Origin: Zerene cesonia
Taxonomy: Eukaryota > Arthropoda > Insecta > Lepidoptera > Pieridae
Direction: 5' to 3'
Assembly: GCF_012273895.1 (NCBI RefSeq)
Contig: NC_052116.1
Location: 3,968,001 to 4,032,000 of the forward strand
DNA: 64,000 nt
Position numbers and translations under genes: made by a program. Below the pieces are notes generated by a model. That model was given only the letters and a program-made list of their open reading frames with translations. It was not told where the DNA came from and did not search any database. Below, piece by piece: positions 53,032 to 63,233 of this stretch (positions are counted from its first letter, which is position 1; the number at the start of each line of letters is the position of its first letter).

Positions 53032-54550
53032 TACTGTTTCTTCATATTTATGAATTCATCCATCCATCGAATATTTAACAGTTATTATATCCGGCATATT
53101 ATAACCACTCGGTCGTGACTGTTGACTTGTTAATGTGTTGCGCTTGTTTTTGTTTGTTGTAAATATTATTTTCGTTTGATTTCAAACAGTTCACTTCGGG
53201 ATATTAAGGTAAAATGTGGCAACACTTTACTGCCATATATTAAAATATAAAAGAGGCTTGAAATTATTGCTTGTTATTACGATTTATTTATTGCTTTATT
53301 AGTCAATATTACAAAACACAAAGTACGACTAGGACTGCAAACGTTAATCAATAGCCGACATGTGTTCCATACATATGTAATATGGAACGTAAACTTGACA
53401 TGAGTGATCTGTCATCACTATAACAGTGTCAACGTCAACTAAACGAGAATTCAGTTTAGCGCAGTTTGAGGAAGAAAAATAAAAATCCATTGCTATCTGC
53501 GAAGGTTCTAATTGAGGTAATTTATACACGATATACCAGAGATTCATTGTATAAAACGAATATAGTCGACCTTGCAATGTATCTATGAACAGGTTGTATT
53601 GTTAATATAGTAGTGAACATATTAATCATTCTATAGTGTAAATATAAAATCTGTTGGATACATTAAGGTAAGTAGAAAGCCTTGAAAAGCTTTTATAAGT
53701 TTATTTTAATTGGTCTAGTAATTATTATAGTCACACAGTTTAAAGATACTTATTTTTATATATCAGTATTTGCGTTTCTTGACCTCAAGTTCATGCTATA
53801 CTTGATTGCTAATATATGTGGGAAATTCCAATCTTATACATCATACTATTCCGAGTAATATAAATTCCTAATAAGGATAAAAAATTATTTATCTTTCATA
53901 TATATCCACCATAAACAATATATATCTGCTATGAACTTGTTTTCTTACAAATATTTATTAGTAAACAAGTGCCATATTATAATTATCATCTGTCTAATGT
54001 ATATTTGAATTATATATTTTTTTAGGTTATTGTGTAAATAAAAAGCCAATTACTATAGCATATAAGAGAGCTTACAGTATTTTTATAAACATTGAGAACC
54101 TGAAGAACAACATCCCTTACTGCTCAATCTTTTTCTTTCCTATCAGGATAAATAAAATACTCTTTTAACTGAGGCTGTTGGGAAGTATATAAATATATTC
54201 ATAACCTTATGTAATATGAAATGATGACAATATAACAGTATCATCTTAAATTGATCCATCCTGTACTTTACAATGGAAATAACAAATTATTTAATATAAA
54301 CTCTTGAATATACAAGTTTCAGATTGACCAATTGTATTTTTGAACATCTTTAACTTTATATATTTATGTGATTGTGAAGCATTTTAGAGGTTAGTTAGCA
54401 ATTTGTAAGTAAAATTTCATAATTTTTGTATACAAACTTACATATATTGATAGAGAAAGTGTGTTTGTTTATTTATTTGTCTTTCCTTCATGTCAAAATG
54501 AATACTAGAAGATAGTCAGGAGCCTATTGAGGTTAATCAGGCCTATAACA
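53032..54550. other. gene-free AT-rich interval
   Basis: Nothing recognised; the 77-codon minus frame at 53344-53577 has no domain. Confidence 0.45.
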
Positions 54551-54745
54551 TCCTTCTAATATTATAAATGCAAAAGTGTGTAGGGATGTTTGTTTGTTGC
54601 TCTTTCACGCAAAAACTACTGAACCGGTTGCAATGAAATTTGGTACGTAGATAGCTGGATAACTGGAATAACATATAAGCAACTTTTATCCCGGTATTGC
54701 TACGGGATACGGACTTACGTGGGTGAAACCGCGGGGCGCAGCTAG
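54551..54745 (+). mobile_element. Helitron-like non-autonomous element, copy E
   Basis: A|TCcttctaatattataaatg to gcgcagCTAG|T, 195 bp, with CGGG...CCGCGGGG hairpin region just inside the 3' end. Confidence 0.75.
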
Positions 54746-56526
54746 TAGGTTATACTTTTTACAATCATACATTAGTGTTATTGGCTACTTCTTAAAAATA
54801 CGACTTTCACATCTTATGTGTATTGCATTTAATAAAAATGATACAATAAGTATCTTGAACATAAAGTTATATTTTTGCTATTAGTACATTTTATTCACAT
54901 TTATTATTAAATGACTCTATGTTTACATTAACAGCTAAATAATTCCTCTAAATCATGTTCATGTACCTACTTTAAAAAAATTACATTAAATTTTTTTTTT
55001 TGCGTTCATAGTTAAAAATAACTATTAATTTTTTGCTTAACTTAACTTCTATGCTTTATAAAATATGCTGATGCTTTTCCATATAAGATAATACTTTTTA
55101 AACATTATCAATTACATTGAAGTTGTAATGGTGATGTTGTACTCAAAAATTATTTTAGTGCTCAGAGCATATCTCTATTTTTCTTAAATTTCACATCTTC
55201 ACAATTCACCTTACTAGCTTGAAGCTAGTAAAGTGAATTTGTTCTAGTTAAATGCTAATTATATGGAATATAAAAATAATAACATACAAATATTATGTCT
55301 GGAAATATAAACAAAGGAAAAAAAACGTATATGTATATAATATTATATTGTTCTATAATGACATATGATCTCATTTACAAAATACCGCGCCTTATCTATT
55401 AAACTCGCTCAGAAACTAAACAACTTTACTTAATTCCATTGTAGATAAATACGTGCTCGTTCACATCATAATAGAACAGTGTAATTACGTTTTGTAATAA
55501 GAAATACAAGTGAATCAAGAAAAATTCAAATAAAAAATATACAGTACCTTCTAGAACCCTTCCAGTGAATTCGTGTATAAATAAAAACGTGAATAGGTAA
55601 ACGATGAACATAATTCAAAATAAAACTAGTGAAGTGCAGTAGGTAGTAATTTATTTGGTAGAAGTTCTATTCCAAGCGAAATTTTTATCTAACACCGTTT
55701 CGTGAGCATGAAGTGTGAACGTTGAAGATTTCCGTCGATATAAATCCTAGTAACGCGACACCGTTGCTTTCCGTGGCGCTCTCGCGAGAATTTGTGAGGT
55801 GTACATGGACTAAGATGCATCGCGTCTGGAATTCGAATATAGGAGATCTCATGTAACATGAATCCCACCGAGTTCCTATGTAACCTTATAACTCTTTGTC
55901 GTAATACGTAGTTCGGAATATTTAAATGTAAAATGGATCGTGTAAACGGCCGAAAAATACACAAAGGTTCGTCAAGAGGTATGGCATGTGAAACGCGGAG
56001 TTGACAGGCAGGCCGTTAACGTTACGGACTCGAGTGATATATGAGCTGCGAAGTGGCTTGGTTCCGCATCCGAACTGTGCCTGCAAAAAGATAAAACGAT
56101 TCCGAAATACGATTCACAAGTGGGGCGGCGGAAATGAAAGTTAGCGAGTGTGACTTTTTATTGCGTCTTCTCTGCGATCCTAGAGTAATTTTTTATCCCA
56201 CGCCTTGTGTCTCCTGTCTATGGTCCATTTAACATTTCGGAAATATCACGTTTGAAGGAAAAACAAACTACAACAGTACGAAATAAGATTCAATAATGAA
56301 ACTATCAATGGGAAAGAAGGAAAATAAAATTTTATTTCTTTTAAATACAGCCAGTTTTATGGTTCAAATTCTCTTTTTAAAATGGCTTCTATTTGTAACG
56401 TTTCAACCAGAAAAATAACCATAATTTGTCTTGCTCCATGTCACGATATAAATGACAACGCAGCATCTCGTGGGTTAACTTGCCAAGACTTTTCCGCAAA
56501 ATGGTTTAATAAAATTGCACGTTCCC
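54746..56526. other. gene-free interval; GC-richer island near its right end
   Basis: AT-rich to about 55680, with a long palindrome at 55203-55239. From 55690 to 56190 the DNA is clearly richer in GC and CpG. It could hold an upstream exon or promoter of the SPYGG-repeat gene, but no splice donor or initiator stands out. The 91-codon minus frame 55689-55964 has no recognised domain. Confidence 0.4.
55203..55239. repeat. 37-bp near-perfect palindrome
   Basis: Arms 55203-55220 and 55222-55239 pair at 17 of 18 positions around a single G (core TTACTAGCTT-g-AAGCTAGTAA). The only mismatch is C55210 with A55232. Confidence 0.85.
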
Positions 56527-56603
56527 TGTTACAAAATTGTTAAATTATCTTAATACATATAATATGTTTACATTTCACATGCTTATTTTGCCTTTTTCAA
56601 TTT
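56527..56603 (+). repeat. 77-bp sequence duplicated across gap 3, left copy
   Basis: Identical to 57604-57680. Runs from tgttacaaaattg to ctttttcaattt, ending exactly at the gap. Confidence 0.95.
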
Positions 56604-57603
56604 NNNNNNNNNNNNNNNNNNNNNNNNNNNNNNNNNNNNNNNNNNNNNNNNNNNNNNNNNNNNNNNNNNNNNNNNNNNNNNNNNNNNNNNNNNNNNNNNN
56701 NNNNNNNNNNNNNNNNNNNNNNNNNNNNNNNNNNNNNNNNNNNNNNNNNNNNNNNNNNNNNNNNNNNNNNNNNNNNNNNNNNNNNNNNNNNNNNNNNNNN
56801 NNNNNNNNNNNNNNNNNNNNNNNNNNNNNNNNNNNNNNNNNNNNNNNNNNNNNNNNNNNNNNNNNNNNNNNNNNNNNNNNNNNNNNNNNNNNNNNNNNNN
56901 NNNNNNNNNNNNNNNNNNNNNNNNNNNNNNNNNNNNNNNNNNNNNNNNNNNNNNNNNNNNNNNNNNNNNNNNNNNNNNNNNNNNNNNNNNNNNNNNNNNN
57001 NNNNNNNNNNNNNNNNNNNNNNNNNNNNNNNNNNNNNNNNNNNNNNNNNNNNNNNNNNNNNNNNNNNNNNNNNNNNNNNNNNNNNNNNNNNNNNNNNNNN
57101 NNNNNNNNNNNNNNNNNNNNNNNNNNNNNNNNNNNNNNNNNNNNNNNNNNNNNNNNNNNNNNNNNNNNNNNNNNNNNNNNNNNNNNNNNNNNNNNNNNNN
57201 NNNNNNNNNNNNNNNNNNNNNNNNNNNNNNNNNNNNNNNNNNNNNNNNNNNNNNNNNNNNNNNNNNNNNNNNNNNNNNNNNNNNNNNNNNNNNNNNNNNN
57301 NNNNNNNNNNNNNNNNNNNNNNNNNNNNNNNNNNNNNNNNNNNNNNNNNNNNNNNNNNNNNNNNNNNNNNNNNNNNNNNNNNNNNNNNNNNNNNNNNNNN
57401 NNNNNNNNNNNNNNNNNNNNNNNNNNNNNNNNNNNNNNNNNNNNNNNNNNNNNNNNNNNNNNNNNNNNNNNNNNNNNNNNNNNNNNNNNNNNNNNNNNNN
57501 NNNNNNNNNNNNNNNNNNNNNNNNNNNNNNNNNNNNNNNNNNNNNNNNNNNNNNNNNNNNNNNNNNNNNNNNNNNNNNNNNNNNNNNNNNNNNNNNNNNN
57601 NNN
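56604..57603. other. assembly gap 3 (1000 N), probably zero or negative in size
   Basis: Exactly 1000 N between two identical 77-bp flanks. Overlapping contig ends that were not merged is the simplest reading; a local tandem repeat is the alternative. Confidence 0.97.
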
Positions 57604-57680
57604 TGTTACAAAATTGTTAAATTATCTTAATACATATAATATGTTTACATTTCACATGCTTATTTTGCCTTTTTCAATTT
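57604..57680 (+). repeat. 77-bp sequence duplicated across gap 3, right copy
   Basis: Identical to 56527-56603, beginning exactly where the N run stops and continuing into unique DNA at 57681. Confidence 0.95.
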
Positions 57681-58792
57681 ACATTATCCCCAAAACTTAC
57701 CGCTCAAAGGAGATAAAAATAACGAAATTGAATTATCTAACTACGTACAAACATTATTGTTTTTTATACGTGGATGTTTTTGATATTATTAAATCTTTCT
57801 TTAAAATATCATATACTTAAAAAGCTAATTTAATTTTTATTTGCACACACCAATAATTAATTTTATGCGAGTGAAGTCCTTATATACTTCACAAAACAAA
57901 CGCACCTATTTAAGGTGAAGCTTTTATTGACCTTTTACCTTCGACATTTGACCGCACCCGACCACAACCCCTATCATGAACAACCTGTTTAAGTTAATTT
58001 ACGTATCGATACGGTTTGCCAAGCATCGCTTGGACCGGTCATATATTGGATGTTGACAATTTGTGTTTTTCCTAGTGTCGCGAATACGAAGTGCACTTGA
58101 CGGGTTTTTAAGCATTATCAATAGACATTAAAAATTTAATTATATAAATTACATTTTCGACGTGAAACCATCCAGAGCAAGTATTCCCACGTCCAGCAGA
58201 ACTCCAGCTTAACAAAACACAAAGTCCCATCATAGTTTTCAATAAAGAGTAACAACTTTTGCTATAATCCGGCAAACGTTTACTCACCTCACTGCTGCAG
58301 TCAGTAACGAGGTTATACGATACACTTTCGGGTGAAATTGCTGAAGGGAATGTTGCTGGGTGTCATAAAGTTGCGAAGCTGCCTTGGAGACGTGTGCAGC
58401 GTGGAAATACATATGTCGACGGGTTTATGGCAACACACTTTCAACTTTGTTTCGTCTTTCCACATTGATACTCCTTGCACACGCTTTATAGAGTCAATGG
58501 CATACTGTATTAGTTTTTGTATCTTGAGTGAAGATATAACAGTAAATAGATATTAATATACATGTTTGACGATTTCATAAATATTGCGCATACTTAAAAA
58601 ATCCATAAAATACTTTTAAATAGAATGGCTAAGTGGAACAGTTTGAAATTAGCATTGTTATAAAAATAAATACAATCATTCTAAAATATATTTCTTAATT
58701 TTATTATAATATGTCGCATGTGATATTAACCGAAATGTAACGACTCTGAACACTAGTAAAATGTATGTGGTTAACGAGCAATTTCTTTCCAG
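57681..58792. other. 5' flank of the SPYGG-repeat gene
   Basis: Likely contains promoter and a non-coding leader exon, since an acceptor ends at 58792. 58260-58510 is locally GC-richer. The open frame 58332-58556 begins at GTG rather than ATG and has no domain, so it is not called. Confidence 0.35.
58263..58305 (+). promoter_or_regulatory. weak candidate core promoter for the SPYGG-repeat gene
   Basis: TATAAT at 58263-58268 lies 40 bases before TCAGT at 58301-58305, which matches the arthropod initiator. The spacing is longer than usual. The location between gap 3 and the first coding exon fits a short upstream leader exon, but no donor was convincingly identified. Could be chance. Confidence 0.15.
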
Positions 58793-58860
58793 ATTAACTA
58801 TGGACTGGAGGACGGTTTTAATGACGCTGGCGTTACTGTACCACGTTGATGGCTTCTCAA
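58793..58860 (+). CDS. coding exon 1 (signal peptide) of the secreted SPYGG-repeat gene
   Basis: A pyrimidine-rich acceptor (tttctttccag) ends at 58792 and the ATG follows at 58800, so 58793-58799 is 5' UTR. The exon codes for 20 residues plus one base and ends at a strong donor (tcaa|gtaagt). The encoded stretch has a charged Asp/Arg start, a Leu-rich core and small residues near the end, as in a eukaryotic signal peptide. The acceptor upstream of the ATG implies at least one upstream non-coding exon. Confidence 0.78.
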
Positions 58861-61827
58861 GTAAGTTGCATTTACTGCAAATTTGTAACTCCGTGGAGTC
58901 GTTAAAATATTACTTATTATGTTCTTAATTGAAAAATGTGGAGTAGTATTTCGTCATAATACGATTTACACTTTGTTATGACGACCGCCTTTACAAAAAT
59001 GTAATATTATCTTCGTTCTTAGAATGCTTCCAGTAAATTTTATACCCAGTCAACTAATCTTCCTTAGTTTTACCATCCACTAATCTTCGTTAGTGGTGTA
59101 AATTCCTTCACAAGACACACGCGGTATGTAAATAATTTATATTGGATTTTAATAAGCTAAGAAATAAGGATTATACGGATGACATGTTTTGCCTAGCTAC
59201 AAGCTATATCCGCCCATGGGTGGATGTTACATGTTTCAGGTAAGGTTTTGTAAAAAGTAAAAGTCCTTTTTACAACAGCTCATTATTTCTCGATTTCGTT
59301 TAATTATACTGTTGTAATTTTATTATACTCGACGAACATTTCATGTAAAATAATTTCATTGTATTGTAAGTTAGAAATTCTTCGAAGTACAAATCGAATG
59401 CTGTCATTGAAAGAAAAAAAAAATCATTTACACTTTTTTTGATCTTGATTATGTATTAATGATAAATTATAATTTACTCTTCACTTTATAGAGGCGTCAA
59501 TTGCCATTGTTTTGCTTCATAAACGAGTTCGATGAATGTATAATTTCCTGTTATTACCAACGTTACCTACTATATATCCGAGTACATACACACAGTATGA
59601 GGTTGGGTTCGTACTGCTCTCGCGTGACCTCCGTCGCGACCTTTGTCTTTATATCAAATGACTTTGCACTATAAACAAGCGTCTATTTAAAGTTTTAAAC
59701 GGGAAGTATCTATAAGAATCCTTTAGAGACGTGCTCTTGGCACATGCTCGGGAGATGTACTCAACTCGAATCCATTAAGTAATGCACACATAAACTTAGC
59801 TCCTTGGAAGTGTAACAAAACAATGAGTTATGATCCGACCTTATGATATTTTTTATATCTTTTTATGGCCTCTAAAGAAGCACTTGCCGAGTCGCAAATT
59901 ATATTCCATACCTACGATTCCTCATCCTTGCACTTTGCTTAAAACGTTTTCGTGGTACAGTGTTTGCTTTTTTATGTGGTTATGGGAACGAATTTTATTA
60001 TTACTGCGAGATATTACGTTATCGTAAACTCGTATTATATTTCGAAATGGATTACTAAGAAATATATTTGTCATTGATTTACAAAGGAATGTTCTGACTG
60101 GTGTTTGATGACGAAGTTCTATCGTTGTTCGCATTCTTATAAACGTCATTATATTGTGTGCCTGGTATCATTACGTGAATCATTTAATCTATATTCCATA
60201 GTAAATTATCCGCCGTTTTTAGTTTATCTAAAAGTAAATCATATCTCAATAATTGTGATCGTCTTCTCTAGAAAATAACGTGAATTTAGAATGTATAATA
60301 AAAACAAAAGAGCAAAAGTTATTTCTGAATATGTTAAAACTATTCGTATGAAGGGTATGTGAAAAACAATTCCACGGTAAAAACTTTTCTAGTTCACCTG
60401 GCGTATATTACGTGTGATATTGACTCTCGAACATGACGCAACGGTGAACCCAATCTAAGTATATAATCTTGTATATGCAAATGACCTTTTCCCTTTACAA
60501 CCGAATTCCTTACCCAGTCACGCCTTACGGGTTATAAAAAGGGCAAATTTTTCTCGAGAACACATATAAAATATATTCATGTGGGTCGATTTTTCATTCA
60601 AACATGTTGTCGCGAAATATGTTTTTAGGTCACTTAAAATCACAATTTTATAAAAACTCACAAATTTGAATACACAACTATCTGCCTGTTAACAACCTGT
60701 AAGAGTACCTAATGTTCATTTGAAACAGGCTAGTCATAGGTATTTAGATGTAAAATATACTTTAATTATTCAATCCAGATTTCAGATTCTACTTAAACGC
60801 GTGAGACAAATTTATTTTTCAATAAAAAATTCAATTGAAATCATTTCACAGAATATGGTAGAACATGCAGGGATATCGGATGTCTTAACAGCGAAGTTTG
60901 TGTGTTAGCTGAAGATCCCTGTTCGTTCGGGCATACCTCAAACTGTGGAACATATCCTACCTGCAAGAAAAAGTCTCAAGTGGAAGGTAACAATTTGTTA
61001 TTGGAGGCCGAACGATTTTTATTTTATTTTAAAATTTTATGGACTGAAATATGAATATGATACTTGTTCTAGGAACCCATTCGGATCCGGTTCAACCCAA
61101 ACCCAAACCACCACAAACACCGACAAGAGACTTTGACTCGGCGCCAAACTACCCTGCTCCCTCACCGCCCCTATCTTCCAATGGGCATGGTAGTAATTCA
61201 CCATATGGTGGTAACTCACCATATGGTGATAGCTCACATTACGGAGGAAGCTCACCATACGGCGGAAATTCACCATACGGTGGTAGTTCAGCCGGTGGAG
61301 GCGGCTCGCCATATGGGGGTAACAATAACCCAAGCTCCCACTTCGGCGGAGGTTCCCCATACGGAGATAGGTCCCCATACGGCGGTAGCTCTCCATATGG
61401 CAGCTCTTCCAATAGAGGAGGCAATCCCCCATACGGCGGGTCCAGCAGCGGCTCCCTTGGCGGTTTTGGATCGAATGGCAAAAGCCCCATTGATAGTATA
61501 TTGAACACAATTAACAGCTTCGCAAACGGACAAGGCGGAGCTTCTGGAGGTCAAGGTTCCATAGGAAATATCTTGGGAAATATTCTAGGTAATTTTTCTA
61601 AGAACGGAGGACTGAGCAGCGTTTTCAACACGAGACCCATTATGGAAAATCCAAACTACTCGTCGTATACTTCAAATTCGAGGAGTTCTAATGCCCAAAC
61701 TTATCCATCAGGAAACCAGCCCGGTTATCAGGCGCCAAACCAAAATAAGAATTACGGACAAAACTATGCCCACCGCAGTGGAGCCACAACAAACAAACCA
61801 GTGTCTTATGGCTGGAACATCGGGTAA
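58800..61827 (+). CDS. secreted six-cysteine, SPYGG-repeat protein (three coding exons)
   Basis: Coding exons are 58800-58860, 60852-60986 and 61073-61827 (951 nt including TAA), giving a predicted 316 residues. Residues 1-20 (start MDWRTVLMTLALL) read as a signal peptide. Residues 26-58 hold six cysteines spaced C-x4-C-x5-C-x6-C-x7-C-x5-C, the only cysteines in the protein, so up to three disulfides. Residues 71-99 are Pro-rich, 106-199 carry about eleven SPYGG-like units, and 228-238 contain a short GNILGNILG motif. The C-terminus is SYGWNIG. All introns have GT/AG ends and the frame is continuous across them. No transmembrane segment follows the signal peptide, so secretion is expected. 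I do not recognise the family; Gly/Ser/Tyr repeats suggest an extracellular structural or matrix protein, which is inference only. The ATG context is acceptable (A at -3, G at +4). Confidence 0.8.
58861..60851 (+). other. intron 1 of the secreted SPYGG-repeat gene
   Basis: Starts gtaagt and ends tttcacag, phase 1, 1991 nt. AT-rich. It contains two related stem-loops at 59052-59068 and 59077-59096 (arms CCACTAA/TTAGTGG around TCTTCG in the second). No recognised repeat family is seen in it. The short open frames inside it show no domain-like sequence. Confidence 0.75.
60852..60986 (+). CDS. coding exon 2 (six-cysteine module)
   Basis: Acceptor catttcacag ends at 60851 and the donor gtaaca starts at 60987. 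The 135-nt exon is phase 1 at both ends. It encodes the whole cysteine module, including the recognisable parts CLNSEVCVLAEDPC and NCGTYPTC, followed by a basic KKK. Intron 1 (58861-60851, 1991 nt) is long and intron 2 (60987-61072) is only 86 nt. The exon lies in a frame with no stop between acceptor and donor, and its cysteine-rich composition is unlike the flanking DNA. Confidence 0.78.
60987..61072 (+). other. intron 2 of the secreted SPYGG-repeat gene
   Basis: An 86-nt phase 1 intron from gtaaca to ttctag. Its length is not a multiple of three, so retention would shift the frame. Confidence 0.75.
61073..61827 (+). CDS. coding exon 3 (Pro-rich linker, SPYGG repeats, C-terminus)
   Basis: Acceptor acttgttctag ends at 61072 and TAA is at 61825-61827. 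The exon opens with THSDPVQPKPKPP and then carries eight SPYG units plus SHYGG, SHFGG and PPYGG variants between about 61190 and 61470. Several overlapping frames on both strands are open here only because the DNA is itself a short repeat. Codon wobble varies between units (ccatatggt, ccatacggc), so the repeats are not recent identical duplications and selection on the protein is plausible. Confidence 0.85.
61190..61475 (+). repeat. in-frame coding minisatellite (SPYGG units)
   Basis: Imperfect 18- to 24-nt units with core tcaccatatggtggt-like sequence repeat about eleven times in the frame of exon 3. Unit spacing is irregular, with insertions such as AGGGG and NNNPSS between units. Such arrays commonly differ in copy number between alleles. 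Third-position changes dominate between units. Confidence 0.75.
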
Positions 61828-62179
61828 ATTTTAAACTCGTTATACACGTTATAATCTTAGTGGTGTGGCTTCACTTGGTGTTACTTTATTTAATGCGAAG
61901 CATGTACTCTGCTTGATCTTTAATTTATGCAAATAATTAACTAAGCTATCGCTGTATAATCTTTCCACAATCTTATTTCTAGAACACGCTTTACGAATAT
62001 TATTAACGCAATTTTACTTGATCGTTACTGAAAATATTTGGTGAATATTTTTCTGTACCAAAAATGGGAAGAATCTGATAAAAAATGTACTAATCTCTAT
62101 TGACATATTTTTATTAATCCAGTGATGTAATATTGTTAATCTTCTGCCATTAATTTACACCTGTTCTGACATAAGATGC

Positions 62180-62185
62180 AATAAA
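62180..62185 (+). other. candidate poly(A) signal, proximal
   Basis: AATAAA 353 bases after the stop codon of the SPYGG-repeat gene, in gatgcaataaataacc. It would give a 3' UTR of about 370 nt. Confidence 0.4.
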
Positions 62186-62307
62186 TAACCAACTCCAATA
62201 GGCATGCTTTATACCGTTAGAAGCTGGTAGGATCATAGTGAATTATAATTAATTTAAGCTTTATTATTTTAATTTAGTCACAAGCATTTTATATTTTATA
62301 GATTAAG

Positions 62308-62313
62308 AATAAA
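62308..62313 (+). other. candidate poly(A) signal, distal
   Basis: AATAAA in gattaagaataaatg, 481 bases after the stop, followed 30-40 bases later by a GT-rich stretch (gaatgtgttgtttagttgc) such as cleavage factors prefer. It looks slightly better than the proximal signal. Confidence 0.45.
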
Positions 62314-62710
62314 TGTATATACACAGCAATAGAACACTGTAGAATGTGTTGTTTAGTTGCTACATATAAATACTCCACTTTTAATGTTATTAACGTACTC
62401 AGGATTTTTGAGATTTTATTATTTTTATTCCTAATTATATTTCAGTGTGGCAATGATGTTGACGTACCTGGTACACCTTTACATCAAGAATGTGATATAA
62501 AATAATCTCTTATTAATTGTAGATAAAAATATCCACTAATTATGTATGAATAAGGTGCTTTAACTCCACTAATTGTAATTGTTATTTGAATTTTTTTGTA
62601 TAAATCATAATATAGTATATATCATAATATAGTGTATGTTATAACTATTTTTTATTTTAAACCTTGTTATCATGTTTAAGTGAAATTATTCAATTTAGAA
62701 TAATTCATCG

Positions 62711-62945
62711 TGTTGGAGTCGAGCTCGCTTTGACAGGAATCGGCGTAGTAGTTTCATTCGATGATTTTTCGCACCTCCCGATCTATCCTTTATTCCTGTC
62801 GTCCATCCAATTCCTTATCTTTTTACCCCTTAAAAACGAGTAACGCATTTGCAGCGGCTTTACCTCTGCAAATGTTTATTGAGGGTATTTATCACTTACC
62901 ATAAGGCGAACCACCAGGTCAGTTTCCCTCTATTACGTAAAAAAA
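62711..62945 (+). mobile_element. retroposon-like repeat (GTCGAGCACG family), internally deleted copy
   Basis: tgttggagtcgagctcgct, then a deletion, ttattcctgtcgtccatcc (shared with the 52613 copy), taaaaacgagtaacgcattt, cttaccataaggcgaacc and ending ttacgtaaaaaaa. Frame 62849-63118 is a shadow. Confidence 0.65.
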
Positions 62946-63220
62946 TTATATATTGTATTTGTGTAATAGGAGAAATGAATAATTCTGTTGAATTTTTATT
63001 GAAATTTTCACATACCAATCATTACTTTTGCAAAACCGCCTTCAAATTGTCAGAACTAAACCAATGTGAATGGTTTCATATAAGAGGCACCTTTTTACTT
63101 TTGAATAAACAAAATTAATCAAAGAAATCGGTTTGCCCTATAAAAGTTCTAAAGTAACAAACACAAGAATTACAATTGAATTTTATTAATTCCATCTTTT
63201 TAAGAGTCGCTTGAAAATAT
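62946..63220. other. AT-rich spacer
   Basis: Nothing recognised. Confidence 0.5.
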
Positions 63221-63233
63221 ATACATTTATCGT

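Larger units (their letters stand above)
61828..62710 (+). other. 3' UTR and downstream AT-rich DNA
   Basis: Holds the two AATAAA signals. After about 62340 nothing is recognised. Confidence 0.5.

Noticed and set aside
61051..61072. ATG at 61051 as the start of the SPYGG-repeat protein
   Set aside because: It lies inside intron 2, and a good acceptor at 61071-61072 links the frame to the cysteine exon. The upstream exons supply a proper signal peptide.
61037..61554. Minus-strand and alternative-frame ORFs of 88-157 codons over the SPYGG repeats
   Set aside because: They are shadows of the periodic coding repeat: His/Met-rich or Pro/Leu-rich periodic translations without splice support.
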